DNA of 64,000 nucleotides from Pseudarthrobacter sp. NIBRBAC000502772 (GCF_006517235.1 NZ_CP041188.1:434001-498000); one strand, 5' to 3'. Counted from the first letter of the stretch, positions 1-8,903 are shown. Translations and numbers: made by a program. The notes: generated by a model from the letters alone, not told the origin.

Positions 1-176
1 ACCGCGAGGGCCCCGACGCCGATAATCGCCACCAGGGTCAGGAGCAGCAGGATGCGGGTGGACATCAGGGAGAACAGCTTGATCCATTCGGACCGCAGCA
101 CACCGGCGAACGTCACGCCCTTGGTACCAGCGGTGGAACGGACCCGGGAAGTTTGGGTTTCAGTCATGGTGGTCAT
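1..176 (-). CDS. ABC-2 type transporter permease, N-terminal part (cut by window edge)
   Basis: The first 58 codons are visible and the rest lies left of the window. The start is the first of two in-frame ATGs (MTTMTETQ), with an AAGGA ribosome site six bases upstream; the second ATG is at 167. A short polar N-terminus is followed by the R-S-E-W-I-K-L motif and a hydrophobic first membrane helix, which is typical of ABC-2 permeases paired with CcmA/DrrA-type ATPases. It starts five bases after the stop of the ATPase gene, so the two form one operon and one exporter. The substrate cannot be told from this fragment. Confidence 0.75.
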   Translation of the reverse strand, partial: MTTMTETQTSRVRSTAGTKGVTFAGVLRSEWIKLFSLMSTRILLLLTLVAIIGVGALA

Positions 177-181
177 CGTCC

Positions 182-1144
182 TTACTTTCCTGCCGTTGCC
201 GAGGCGGTTTCCGGGGCGAACTCGCCGGCGGGTCCACCGGTCAGGTGTGAGTGGTATTCCACTTCGTCCTTGGTGAGGTCGAAGTAGGCGTCTTCCAGAG
301 ACGATTGCTGCGGGGTGAGTTCGTAGACGAGCACGCGGTTGTCCAGTGCCACTTGGGCGATCTGGCGTGCGTCCAGGCCTGTCACTTCCAGGGTTTCGGG
401 CTGGCCCTGGTTCACGGTCACGCCATCGCCGGACAGCAGGGCGGACAGCTGGGTGGCGGCGGACGTGCGGACCAGGGTTTTGACCTGACGGGTGCCCGCA
501 ATGATGTCCTGCACGGGGGCGTCCGCGATGATTTTGCCGCGGCCGATCACGATCAGGTGGTCTGCCGTCTGGGCCATTTCGCTCATGAGGTGTGAGGACA
601 GGAAGACGGTTTTGCCCTGCCCGGCGAGGTAGCGGACCAGGTTGCGGACCCACAACACACCTTCCGGATCGAGGCCGTTGACCGGCTCGTCCAGGATCAG
701 GGTCTGCGGGTCGCCAAGGAGCGCGTTGGCAATGCCCAGGCGCTGCCCCATGCCCAGCGAGAAGCCGCCTGCCTTCTTCCTGGCCACTGCCTCCAGGCCG
801 GTCATTTCGATGACTTCATGCACCCGGGACGTGGGAATGTTGTGCGTCGCCGCCATGGCCCGCAGGTGGTTGTAGGCGCTGCGGCTGGTGTGGACGGCTT
901 TGGCGTCCAGCAGCGCCCCCACCTGGTGCAGGGGGGCCTTGTGATCGGCGTAGTGCAGGCCGTTGACGGTGACCGTGCCCGACGTCGGCCGGTCCAGTCC
1001 CATGATCATGCGCATGGTGGTGGATTTGCCGGCACCGTTCGGGCCCAGGAAGCCCGTTACCTGTCCTGCTTTGACGGTGAAGCTGACGCCGTCAACCGCC
1101 GTTTTGCTGCCGTAGACCTTTGACAGGCCTGTTGCCTCAATCAT
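182..1144 (-). CDS. ABC transporter ATP-binding protein (CcmA/DrrA-type exporter)
   Basis: This is a 320-residue nucleotide-binding subunit that should energise the permease encoded immediately downstream at the plasma membrane. The Walker A motif (GPNGAGKST), the signature region (LGMGQR, a degenerate form common in this subfamily), Walker B (LILDEPVNGLD) and the switch His (SSHLMSE) are all visible. A C-terminal regulatory segment of about 100 residues follows the ATPase fold, as in DrrA-like proteins. The start chosen is MIEATGLSKVYG, because the frame stays open to 1213 but the extra 23 residues are unlike the family and an AAGGAA site precedes 1144. Multidrug, antibiotic or lipid export are all possible. 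Confidence 0.88.
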   Translation of the reverse strand: MIEATGLSKVYGSKTAVDGVSFTVKAGQVTGFLGPNGAGKSTTMRMIMGLDRPTSGTVTVNGLHYADHKAPLHQVGALLDAKAVHTSRSAYNHLRAMAATHNIPTSRVHEVIEMTGLEAVARKKAGGFSLGMGQRLGIANALLGDPQTLILDEPVNGLDPEGVLWVRNLVRYLAGQGKTVFLSSHLMSEMAQTADHLIVIGRGKIIADAPVQDIIAGTRQVKTLVRTSAATQLSALLSGDGVTVNQGQPETLEVTGLDARQIAQVALDNRVLVYELTPQQSSLEDAYFDLTKDEVEYHSHLTGGPAGEFAPETASATAGK

Positions 1145-1313
1145 GGAAAGGTTCCTTAGAACAGCAGCCTGGTGGCTGCGGGATGCGGGGGAGTTTTCGT
1201 GTGTACGCTCCACGCTACCGACGGCTCGGCGGGATTTCGCCTGTCTCAGGGATGATTCAGGGTCGAATCAGGGTAGTCCGCACGGATGATCAGGGGCCCC
1301 TCGGGGGGCAGCC

Positions 1314-2810
1314 TTAGGTGCGGGGCGAGTAGTAGGTCAAGGCACGCGGTTCCACCCGGATCCGGACGCTGCGCACGCCCGCCAGCGCCTCGCCGTCGAC
1401 CGCCAGTGCCATGGGGGAGCCCTCCGACTCAATCCGGACCTCGGTAGCCTCCCGCAGATGGGTGATCCGGGACGTAGCCACCGTGCCGGTCAACACCGAC
1501 CACAGGAGCCGGAGCCGGGCAAAGGATTCGTCGGCGGTGATCATGCGGACATCCAGGACGCCATCGTCCAGCACGGGCCGCGACAGGGGCGCGTGGTCCC
1601 GGGGGTAGTAGCGCCCGCGTCCGATGTACGCGATCCAGAGTTTGTGCCGGACGCCGTCCACGGTCAGGGTGGTGGGTGTTCCCGCGGCGAAGGTCCGGAA
1701 CATTGCCACCACGCCGGCCAGCGGTTTGCCGAGGGCCGGCTGCAGCTGCTCCCTCCGCCGGACCAGGTTGGGGTACAGGCCGATGCTGGCCGTGTTCAGC
1801 ATGACCAGGTCAGCTGTTTCCGGGTTAACCGCCAGCCCGCGCTCCACGGTCACAATGCCGACGTCGGCCCGCGCGGCCTCACCGGCGGCCGCGGCTTCCA
1901 CAGCGTCCTTCAGGGTGGCAGTCCCTGTGTCCCGCGCGAAGTGGTTGAGCGTTCCGCCCGGGAGCACCAGCAGCGGCAGGGAATGTTCGACGGCGGCTGC
2001 GGCGGCGGTGCCAACGGTACCGTCGCCGCCCCAGACGCCCAGGGCACGGGTGTCCGGGTGGGAAGCGGTGGCCTGGATGGCATCCTCCAGGCTCTCTCCC
2101 AGCTCGACTGTTTTTATATACGCCTCGGGGAATACTTCCTGGAGCGCGCCTGCCGTTTGTTCCGTGAAGGAGCCGCCGAGGGTATTCACCACGATGCTGA
2201 GGCCTTCACCGCCCGGCAGCTCCGGCGCCTGGGTTGCGGTGCGCGATACTCCGGGAAACGGTGGGCGGACGGGCCACCACTTCCGGGTCATCAGCGCCGC
2301 CCCTGCGCCGATCGCCGAACCGAAGAACACATCCGAGGGCCAGTGGGCCCCCGTGTGGACGCGGGAGTAGGCCACCCCCAGCGCCGCTGGCGCAAGTGCA
2401 GCACCGACAACCGGCTTGACCAGCCCCGCGCCGAGCGCGAAGGCGATAGCTGAGGCCGAATGCCCCGAGGGCATGGACGAACTGGTGGGCTGGGGATGGA
2501 CGAACCGGAAAATCGGCAGATGTTCAGGGAGCGGGCGTGCCCGCGGCAACAGGGTCTTGAACACCACGTTGGTCACCGCCGATGCCACCGCTTGGGCGAT
2601 CAGCCCGTGCAGGGCAGCCCGGCGGGGCTTGCCGGGGAAGGCAGCCATGATCGCCGCAGCCCCGATCCACAGTTTGCCGTGGGTGGCGGAGGCGGAGAGG
2701 CGCCGGAAAAACTCATCGTGGTTTCCACCCGGGAACGACGACACGCCGCGAACAAGGTGCCGGTCAAAGCGGCTGATCCAGCCCGGTCCCTTGCGCCACA
2801 CTCTGTACAT
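1314..2810 (-). CDS. PAP2 phosphatase - diacylglycerol/lipid kinase fusion protein
   Basis: The 498-residue protein joins two lipid-head-group enzymes. The N-terminal half is a membrane-embedded type 2 phosphatidic acid phosphatase with its three motifs: K85..R92-P93, PSGHS at 114-118, and S149-R150..H156..D160. The C-terminal half is a DAGK-like catalytic domain with GGDGT at 261-265 and a PGGTLNHFARD glycine-rich stretch. The pairing suggests dephosphorylation and phosphorylation of related lipids at the inner leaflet, possibly undecaprenyl-phosphate or phosphatidic acid, but the substrate is not readable. This fused architecture is known in actinobacteria. The gene stands alone, 29 bases from the next gene on the same strand. 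Confidence 0.88.
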   Translation of the reverse strand: MYRVWRKGPGWISRFDRHLVRGVSSFPGGNHDEFFRRLSASATHGKLWIGAAAIMAAFPGKPRRAALHGLIAQAVASAVTNVVFKTLLPRARPLPEHLPIFRFVHPQPTSSSMPSGHSASAIAFALGAGLVKPVVGAALAPAALGVAYSRVHTGAHWPSDVFFGSAIGAGAALMTRKWWPVRPPFPGVSRTATQAPELPGGEGLSIVVNTLGGSFTEQTAGALQEVFPEAYIKTVELGESLEDAIQATASHPDTRALGVWGGDGTVGTAAAAAVEHSLPLLVLPGGTLNHFARDTGTATLKDAVEAAAAGEAARADVGIVTVERGLAVNPETADLVMLNTASIGLYPNLVRRREQLQPALGKPLAGVVAMFRTFAAGTPTTLTVDGVRHKLWIAYIGRGRYYPRDHAPLSRPVLDDGVLDVRMITADESFARLRLLWSVLTGTVATSRITHLREATEVRIESEGSPMALAVDGEALAGVRSVRIRVEPRALTYYSPRT

Positions 2811-2839
2811 CTCCCCACCCTAATACCGGTGGGGTTCCC

Positions 2840-4066
2840 CTACTCGGAGGGCAGGGCCTTGGAGGACTGGGGCGCGGAGGCCAATGGCCTCGCGGCCCCG
2901 GCGAGGAGCAGTGCCACCAGGATCGGGGCCAGGATCGCGAGGAGCGCCAGGTGGATTCCCGTGAGGTCGCCCAGGTAGCCCAGCAACGGCGGGCCGGCGA
3001 GGAAGGAAACATACCCCAGGGTGGATACAACCGAAACCCTCGCGGCCGCATGCTTCGGGTCGTCGGCGGCCGCTGACATTCCCATGGGGAAGGCCAGCGC
3101 GGAGCCCACGCCCCACAGCGCAGCACCAACCCCGGCCAGCCAGATGTTCCCCGCGAGCACAAACAGGCACAGACCGGCCGTGGCCGCGGCCATGCTGGCC
3201 CGGAGCACTACGACGCGGCCGTAGATGTCGATCACGCGGCCGCCGAAGAGTCGCATCGCCGTCATTGCCAGGACAAACAAGGCGAACATCAGGGCACCTG
3301 TGGATTCCGAACTGCCCAGGCCGTCAACAGTGGCCTTGGCGATCCAGTCGTTTCCGGCGCCTTCGGTGAGGGTTGCACCCAGGACCACCACGCCGATCAG
3401 CAGGGTGCGGCCGTCACGCCAGGCCGATGGCCCCTTCACCGCCGTCGGTTCACCCTCCACCGGAGCGGCCTGGGCGGCGTGGGGGAGGAAATAGCGGGGC
3501 GCCACGAGGGCTACCACCACTACTACGCCGGCGATGACCAGCAGGTGCAGCGGGAGGCCAATACCGAGTGTCGAGAGGCCCGCACCGATCAGCGCCCCCA
3601 CAAAGGCCCCGCCGCTGAAGGCCGCATGGAACTGCGGCATGATGGTGCGCCGAAGCTTGTGCTCGACGTCGGCTCCTTCAATATTTTGGGAAACGTCCCA
3701 CAGCCCGACGCCAATGCCGAAGAAGAACAGCGAAACGGCAGTGCCCGGGATCGATTCCGCCGACAGGGAAAGGGCAATGCCCACGCCGGCCAGGGCTGAC
3801 AGCAGGCCGCCTGTGCGCACGGCATTGGCCGTGCCGATCTTCCCCACCACAAGTCCCGCCGTCGGAAGGGCGAGCAGGGAGCCGACGGCGATGCACAGCA
3901 GAAGCGTGCCCATCTGGCCGGAGGTCAGGTGCAGCGTCTCAGTGACGGCGGGGATCCTGGCGGCCCAGCTGGCAAAAACGAAGCCGTTGATCCCGAAGAC
4001 CACAAAAGTGGCGGCGGCTGCTGCCCTGAGGGACGGTCCGGCCGTCGTGCTGGTGTTGATGCTCAT
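2840..4066 (-). CDS. MFS transporter
   Basis: This is a 408-residue major facilitator with about twelve hydrophobic helices, resembling the bacterial sugar/drug permease group (start MSINTSTTAG, helix 1 with F-V-F-A-S-W-A-A-R-I-P). Its ATG overlaps the stop of the DeoR regulator gene in an ATGA arrangement, so the two are translationally coupled and the transporter is probably the regulator's target. An upstream in-frame extension to 4192 lies inside the regulator gene and was rejected. The substrate is unknown; DeoR partners often suggest a sugar, sugar phosphate or nucleoside (inference). Confidence 0.85.
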   Translation of the reverse strand: MSINTSTTAGPSLRAAAAATFVVFGINGFVFASWAARIPAVTETLHLTSGQMGTLLLCIAVGSLLALPTAGLVVGKIGTANAVRTGGLLSALAGVGIALSLSAESIPGTAVSLFFFGIGVGLWDVSQNIEGADVEHKLRRTIMPQFHAAFSGGAFVGALIGAGLSTLGIGLPLHLLVIAGVVVVVALVAPRYFLPHAAQAAPVEGEPTAVKGPSAWRDGRTLLIGVVVLGATLTEGAGNDWIAKATVDGLGSSESTGALMFALFVLAMTAMRLFGGRVIDIYGRVVVLRASMAAATAGLCLFVLAGNIWLAGVGAALWGVGSALAFPMGMSAAADDPKHAAARVSVVSTLGYVSFLAGPPLLGYLGDLTGIHLALLAILAPILVALLLAGAARPLASAPQSSKALPSE

Positions 4067-4842
4067 GCTTTGACTACTTCCACCGAGAGCTTGTTGAGGT
4101 GTGCGAGTTCGTCCGCACTCAGGTCTTTGTCCGTAACTATCACGTGCACTGCGTCCAAGGGGGCAACCAGGGCCATCGCGGTGGCATTCCATTTGGCGCC
4201 GGCGCAGGCAACAATCACCCGCGCCGCGGATTCGAGGCCGGCCCGCTTCACTGCAGCGTCTTCCAGATCATGGGCCAGGAGACCGTCCCTGAGGTTCAGG
4301 GCGCAGGGCGTGACCACCGCCGTGTCGAAGCGCAGGGACCGGATGTTGGCTTCCGCGAGCGGGCCGCGGAAGGAGAGCTCGCCGGGAACCAGGCTTCCGC
4401 CGGGGAGCAGCAGGGCAGGACGCTGGCCGGCATGCGGGTCGTCGTCGGTGACCGTCGTCAGGGAGCGCATGGACATGGGCATCAGCGTCAGTTCGCGCCC
4501 GCGGAGGACGCGGGCAATTTCCGTGGCTGTGGTGCCGCTGTCCAGCCACACGAGTTCGCGCTCTCCCAGCAGGCCTGCCACGGCGGCGGCGATCCTGGCC
4601 TTCACGGCCTGGTCTTCAAGTTCGCGCTGGCCGTAGCCGGGGTTTTCGCCGCCGGCAATCAGGCTCCTGGCACCGCCGTGGACCCTGCGCAGCACACCAT
4701 GCGATGCGAGCAGCTCAAGGTCCCGCCGGATGGTGGCGCCCGATGCGTCGCACGCGTGGGTCAGCTCTTCAACGGAGACCTCGGCCTGGTGGCGAAGCAG
4801 CTCCCCGATCAGGCGGTGCCGCTCTTCAGTCTTCATGCTCAT
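4063..4842 (-). CDS. DeoR/GlpR-family transcriptional regulator
   Basis: The protein has an N-terminal winged helix-turn-helix (about residues 6-55, E-E-R-H-R-L-I-G-E-L-L and the A-T-I-R-R-D-L recognition helix) and a C-terminal DeoR sensor domain with the D-S-G-T-T-A phosphosugar-loop signature. It usually represses catabolic or transport genes and is released by a sugar-phosphate. Here it heads a two-gene unit with the overlapping MFS gene. The start is taken at MSMKTEERH (4842); 4836 is an alternative. The start codon lies inside a perfect inverted repeat (4838-4868), which suggests autorepression. Confidence 0.86.
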   Translation of the reverse strand: MSMKTEERHRLIGELLRHQAEVSVEELTHACDASGATIRRDLELLASHGVLRRVHGGARSLIAGGENPGYGQRELEDQAVKARIAAAVAGLLGERELVWLDSGTTATEIARVLRGRELTLMPMSMRSLTTVTDDDPHAGQRPALLLPGGSLVPGELSFRGPLAEANIRSLRFDTAVVTPCALNLRDGLLAHDLEDAAVKRAGLESAARVIVACAGAKWNATAMALVAPLDAVHVIVTDKDLSADELAHLNKLSVEVVKA

Positions 4843-4868
4843 ATGATAGCAATTTTTGATCATATGAG
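4838..4868. promoter_or_regulatory. Probable operator of the DeoR-MFS unit
   Basis: There is a perfect 10-bp inverted repeat, CTCATATGAT (4838-4847) and ATCATATGAG (4859-4868), separated by 11 bases. The two CATATG centres are 21 bp apart, two helical turns, as expected for a tetrameric or paired-dimer repressor. It overlaps the regulator's start codon. That it is bound by this DeoR protein is inferred. Confidence 0.6.
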
Positions 4869-4882
4869 CAGATCACCGCCAG

Positions 4883-4983
4883 ACGCTCTCTCACTTAACG
4901 CAGGAAAATCACCAACGCTCTCTCACTTTCCTCAAGGAAGTGAGAGAGCGACGGCCGAAAACCCGCAGGAAGTGAGAGAGCGT
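4883..4983. repeat. Intergenic direct/inverted repeat (REP-like) and possible terminator
   Basis: The 13-mer CGCTCTCTCACTT occurs twice (4884-4896, 4916-4928) and its complement AAGTGAGAGAGCG twice (4938-4950, 4970-4982). The central pair forms a hairpin with a four-base loop and one bulge. The block fills the space between the ABC-F stop and the DeoR promoter, so it may end ABC-F transcription. The double arrangement is more than a simple terminator needs. Confidence 0.65.
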
Positions 4984-6665
4984 CAGCGGGCGCGCTCAAC
5001 CCGCTTTTCGTCCCACACAGGCTCGGGGGATTCGTAGACGCGGCCGTCGGAACCGAACACCAGGAACCGGTCGAAGGTGCGGGCGAACCAGCGGTCATGG
5101 GTGACTGCCAGGACGGTACCCTCGAAGTGGTCGATGGCCTTCTCCAGCGCCTCGGCCGAATGTAGGTCCAGGTTGTCCGTGGGCTCATCCAGCAGCAGGA
5201 GCGTGGCGCCGGAGAGCTGCAGCAGCAGGATCTGGAACCGTGCCTGCTGGCCGCCGGAGAGGGACTCGTACTTCTGCTCCGACTGCGACGCCAGGCCGTA
5301 GCCGTCCAATGCGCCGGCGGCTGCCTCCCGGCCCAGGCCGGACCGGTGCTCGTCGCCGCGGTGCAGGATCTCCAGCAGGGTCTTGCCCAAGAGGTCGGGC
5401 CGGACATGGGTCTGGGCGAAGAAGCCGGGCCGGATACGGGCGCCGAGTTTCACGGTCCCCTCGTGCGGCACTTCGGCAATATCGACGTCGGACACGGGAA
5501 GGTGCTCCCGTTCCGGGTCCGTCCCGCCCGTGGCGAGCAGGCGCAGGAAGTGGCTCTTGCCGGAGCCGTTGGAGCCGAGCACACCCACGCGGTCCCCGAA
5601 CCACACCTCGGTGGAGAACGGCTTCATCAGCCCGGTCAGTTCCAGTTTCTCGGCCACAACGGCCCGCTTGGCGGTCCGACCACCCTTCAGGCGCATGCGC
5701 ACGTTCTGCTCGATCGGCAGTGCTTCCGGCGGGCCGGCCTCGAGGAACTTGGCGAGGCGCGTCTGGGCGGCCTGGTAGCGGTTGGCCATGTCGGAGCGGA
5801 AGGCGGCCTTGTTTTTGTACATGTTGACGAGTTCCTTGAGCTTCACGTGCTCCTCGTCCCAGCGCTTGCGGAGCTCCTCGAAGCGGGCGTTCCGGTCAGC
5901 GCGGGCGTCAACGTAGGAGCCGAAGCCGCCGCCGTGCACCCAGGCGCCGGCTCCGTTGATGCCCGGCTCAAGGGTCACGATGCGGCCGGCAGCATTGTTG
6001 AGCAGCTCGCGGTCGTGGCTGATGAAGAAGACAGTCTTTTTGGACTCGTTCAGCTTGTCCTCAAGCCAGCGCTTGCCGGGCACATCGAGGTAGTTGTCCG
6101 GTTCGTCCAGGAGCAGGAGCTGGTCGGGTCCGGCAAACAGGGCCTCCAGCACCAGCCGCTTCTGCTCGCCGCCGGAAAGGCTCGACGCCGGGCGGTGCTG
6201 TGCGCGGTCAAAGGGCAGTCCCAGCGCGGCCATGCAGACCTCGTCCCAGACAGTCTCCACGTCATAACCGCCGGCATCTCCCCAGTCCACGATGGCCTGC
6301 GCGTACCGCATCTGGCTGGGCTCGTCGTCGTGCTCCACCATCGCGATCTCGGCCTCGTCCACCTCCCTGGCCGCGGCGGCCAGGGCCGGCGGAGCGGCGG
6401 ATACCAGCAGATCCCGGACGGTGGAATCGTCCCTGACCTGGCCCACGAACTGGCGCATTATGCCCATGTTTCCGGAGCGCCCGATCACACCTTCGTCCGG
6501 TACGAGGTCGCCGGAAATGATCCGGAAGAGGGTGGTCTTGCCCGTGCCGTTGGGGCCGATCAGGGCGGTTTTGGTACCGTCCGGGACCTTGAAAGTCACG
6601 CCGTTGAGCAGCTGGGTGCCATCGGAGAGGAAGTAGTCAATGCCGGAAATGTCTATGTGGGCCAC
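4983..6665 (-). CDS. ABC-F family ATPase (ribosome-associated type)
   Basis: This 560-residue protein has two ABC ATPase domains in tandem and no membrane segment. Domain 1 has GPNGTGKTT, LSGGEQKR and LLLDEPDNYLD. Domain 2 has GSNGSGKSH, LSGGQQAR and LLLDEPTDNLD. The charged linker between them (around residues 240-330, with ERADR/RWDEEHVKL helices) corresponds to the P-site tRNA interaction motif region. Members act on the ribosome, either as translation factors or as antibiotic-protection proteins; which applies here cannot be told. It is transcribed alone between two inverted-repeat blocks. Confidence 0.88.
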   Translation of the reverse strand: MAHIDISGIDYFLSDGTQLLNGVTFKVPDGTKTALIGPNGTGKTTLFRIISGDLVPDEGVIGRSGNMGIMRQFVGQVRDDSTVRDLLVSAAPPALAAAAREVDEAEIAMVEHDDEPSQMRYAQAIVDWGDAGGYDVETVWDEVCMAALGLPFDRAQHRPASSLSGGEQKRLVLEALFAGPDQLLLLDEPDNYLDVPGKRWLEDKLNESKKTVFFISHDRELLNNAAGRIVTLEPGINGAGAWVHGGGFGSYVDARADRNARFEELRKRWDEEHVKLKELVNMYKNKAAFRSDMANRYQAAQTRLAKFLEAGPPEALPIEQNVRMRLKGGRTAKRAVVAEKLELTGLMKPFSTEVWFGDRVGVLGSNGSGKSHFLRLLATGGTDPEREHLPVSDVDIAEVPHEGTVKLGARIRPGFFAQTHVRPDLLGKTLLEILHRGDEHRSGLGREAAAGALDGYGLASQSEQKYESLSGGQQARFQILLLQLSGATLLLLDEPTDNLDLHSAEALEKAIDHFEGTVLAVTHDRWFARTFDRFLVFGSDGRVYESPEPVWDEKRVERAR

Positions 6666-6698
6666 GCCAACAATCTTCCCACGCCCGCCCTACCCGGG

Positions 6699-6755
6699 TT
6701 TTTGTCCAGATAATCTGCCTTCGAGGCATTCCTGCGCGCACTATCTGGACAAAAA
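6699..6755. terminator. Long inverted repeat between PBP and ABC-F genes
   Basis: TTTTTGTCCAGATA (6699-6712) and its exact complement TATCTGGACAAAAA (6742-6755) frame a 29-base loop, 11 bases beyond the PBP stop. The T-rich end suits termination of the leftward PBP transcript. The loop is long for a classical terminator, so a REP-like role is also possible. Confidence 0.55.
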
Positions 6756-6765
6756 GTCGGGGGCG

Positions 6766-8754
6766 CTAGCCGGCGGCGGTCAGGAACTGCTTGAGCAGCG
6801 GCCCGGACGTGGTGGCTCCGAGTCCGCCGTCCTCGACGAACACGGCCACGGCCAGGTCACCGTGGACGGCCACAATCCAGGCGTGCGTCTTGGGCGGGGT
6901 CTCCTTGCCGAACTCCGCCGTGCCGGTCTTGGCCCCCACCGGCGCGCCGGGAACTGTCGTCAGGAAGCCCGCGTGGCCGGACGTGACTACCGCCCGCATC
7001 ATGTCGGACAGTGCCGCGGCCTCGGCGGCAGTGATGGGCTGGCCGGACGCCTTGGCCGGCGCTTCCGGCGTAACGGTCGACGGCGGCGACCCGCCCTCCG
7101 CGGTCGTCCCACCGGCGGTGTCTGCCGCGGCAGCGCCGGCGTCGGGGTTCAGGACCAGCTGCGGTGAGACGGGGGATCCCTTGCCCACGGAACCGGCCAT
7201 GATGGCCGCTGCCAGCGGGGACAGGAGCACCTTGCCCTGACCGATCATCGAGGCGGCATGTTCGGTGCCCGCAGCCTCGCCCGGAACGGACCCCAGGAAA
7301 GCCGCGGCGCCCAGCGCGGGGGCCTCCACCGCCACGCCCATGGCGACGGCGGCGGCCTCAAGCTGGGCCTGTGTGACTGTGTCGCGCGCAGCGATGAACG
7401 CCGTGTTGCACGAGTGGGCAAAGGCATCGCGGAGTGCTACGGACCCCAGCGACGTTTCCGGGTAACCTTCCGCGTTCTTGAACGTCCGGCCGTCCACGGT
7501 AAGGGTGGGTGTGCATTCCACCTTCGAATCGGGCGTCAGGCCGTTGCGGAGCATGGCAAGCGAATCGACGATCTTGAAGGTTGACCCGGGCGCGTACTGG
7601 CCCAGCATGGCGGTGTTGTAGCCGTTGCTTCCCGGGCCTGAGGCCGCGGCGAGGACGGCCCCCGTGGAGGGGCGGAGCGCCACGATGGCCGACGCCGGGC
7701 CTACACCGGCAAGGGTGCTCTCGGCGAGTGACTGGAGGTTCGGATCAAGGGTGGTTTTCAGTGGCGTGCCCGGTGTCGGGGCCATCTCGAAGACCACCCT
7801 GCGCGGATCCGTTCCGGCGGCCTGGATCTGTTCGCGGGTCAGGTCGGCCCGCTGGGCACGGATCACCACGGCGTCGGTGCCGCGGAGCTGCGCGTCGTAC
7901 TGCTGCTGGAGCCCGCCGATGCCAGTGACGTCGCCAGCCGTCAGGACGCCGTCGGACGCCTCGATCTGCTCGGCCGTGGCCTCGCCGACGGTGCCGAGGA
8001 CTGCCCTTGCGAATGTGCGGCTGGGTGCCAGCGGCTGGGCTTCCGGGATGGCGCGGGCACCGGGAATGGCCGTGATCTGCGCGTCCGTGACGGTGCGGCC
8101 CTCATCACGGAGAGTGATGGCCCGGACGAACGCCTCGGCACCGGAGGCCGCTACCTGTTGGGCGTAGCCGGCGGGATCCACACCCACCAGTTCGGCCAGT
8201 TTGGTGGCTGACGCGGCGGCGTCCGCGGATCCCAGAAGCAGTCTGTCGATCCCCACGTTGACCACGGGACGGTACGTGACCAGCTTCGCGTCACCCGCGC
8301 CCAGGATGTCGGCGCGTTGCGGCGACTGGGTGCCCTTGCTGAGGATTTCGCTGTCGGCGAGTCCGGGGACCAGGACTGCCGGGTTCCAGACCGCCAGCCA
8401 TTTGTCCCCTGACTTCGTGAAATCTGCGGAGACCGTGTATTTCCACTCGCCGGTGCCGATTTTCCAGGTGTAGTCCAGCGGAACTGTTGCAGTGTCGCCG
8501 TCCAGGGTGAGATCGCCGGCCGACACGGTGGGCTTGTCCGGCTCCAGGGCCTTGAAAACGTCCTGGACCTGTTGCTTGGCCACCCCGGAGTCCTTGCCAT
8601 CAAAGGCGACCGAGCCGACGTCGAGCGTGGAAAGAGCGGACGCAAACTGCTTGGCCGCGCTTTCGGCACCCCCTCTGCCGTCGTCGCAGGCAACCAAGGA
8701 GGCGCCGAGAATGAGTGCAGCTATGGCAAGCGATAGTTTCTTTGAGTTCCCCAC
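6766..8754 (-). CDS. Class B penicillin-binding protein with MecA-type N-terminal domain, lipoprotein
   Basis: The 662-residue protein begins with a signal peptide ending in the lipobox L-V-A-C (Cys23), so it is probably a lipid-anchored D,D-transpeptidase outside the membrane. Residues about 30-140 look like the NTF2-like MecA N-terminal domain, followed by a dimerisation domain and the transpeptidase domain. The catalytic triad motifs are visible: S391-T-F-K394, S448-C-N450 and K609-T-G611. It cross-links peptidoglycan. An anchored lipoprotein form instead of a transmembrane helix is seen in several actinobacteria. The gene is monocistronic and flanked by inverted repeats on both sides. Confidence 0.9.
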   Translation of the reverse strand: MGNSKKLSLAIAALILGASLVACDDGRGGAESAAKQFASALSTLDVGSVAFDGKDSGVAKQQVQDVFKALEPDKPTVSAGDLTLDGDTATVPLDYTWKIGTGEWKYTVSADFTKSGDKWLAVWNPAVLVPGLADSEILSKGTQSPQRADILGAGDAKLVTYRPVVNVGIDRLLLGSADAAASATKLAELVGVDPAGYAQQVAASGAEAFVRAITLRDEGRTVTDAQITAIPGARAIPEAQPLAPSRTFARAVLGTVGEATAEQIEASDGVLTAGDVTGIGGLQQQYDAQLRGTDAVVIRAQRADLTREQIQAAGTDPRRVVFEMAPTPGTPLKTTLDPNLQSLAESTLAGVGPASAIVALRPSTGAVLAAASGPGSNGYNTAMLGQYAPGSTFKIVDSLAMLRNGLTPDSKVECTPTLTVDGRTFKNAEGYPETSLGSVALRDAFAHSCNTAFIAARDTVTQAQLEAAAVAMGVAVEAPALGAAAFLGSVPGEAAGTEHAASMIGQGKVLLSPLAAAIMAGSVGKGSPVSPQLVLNPDAGAAAADTAGGTTAEGGSPPSTVTPEAPAKASGQPITAAEAAALSDMMRAVVTSGHAGFLTTVPGAPVGAKTGTAEFGKETPPKTHAWIVAVHGDLAVAVFVEDGGLGATTSGPLLKQFLTAAG

Positions 8755-8801
8755 GGCGCTATTATGCCCCGATTTGGAACGCGCTTGTTGTCACGCATTC
8801 C

Positions 8802-8886
8802 GCGCGAACGGACACTTGGCGCCCCAATGATTTGCGCGAAAGAACACTCGAGGACCGCTGCCAGGGGCTTAAGTGTCCGTTCGCGC
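8802..8886. repeat. REP-like inverted repeat with an internal third copy
   Basis: GCGCGAACGGACACTT (8802-8817) and its exact complement AAGTGTCCGTTCGCGC (8871-8886) enclose a further imperfect copy, GCGCGAAAGAACACT (8834-8848). The element lies between the oxidoreductase stop and the PBP start and may act as a terminator for the oxidoreductase transcript. Confidence 0.6.
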
Positions 8887-8903
8887 CGGCGTAGAGGCGG
8901 GGT

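Noticed and set aside
101..106. Window-internal mobile elements (IS, integrase, phage genes)
   Set aside because: None was found anywhere in the 64 kb; no transposase- or integrase-like product is encoded.
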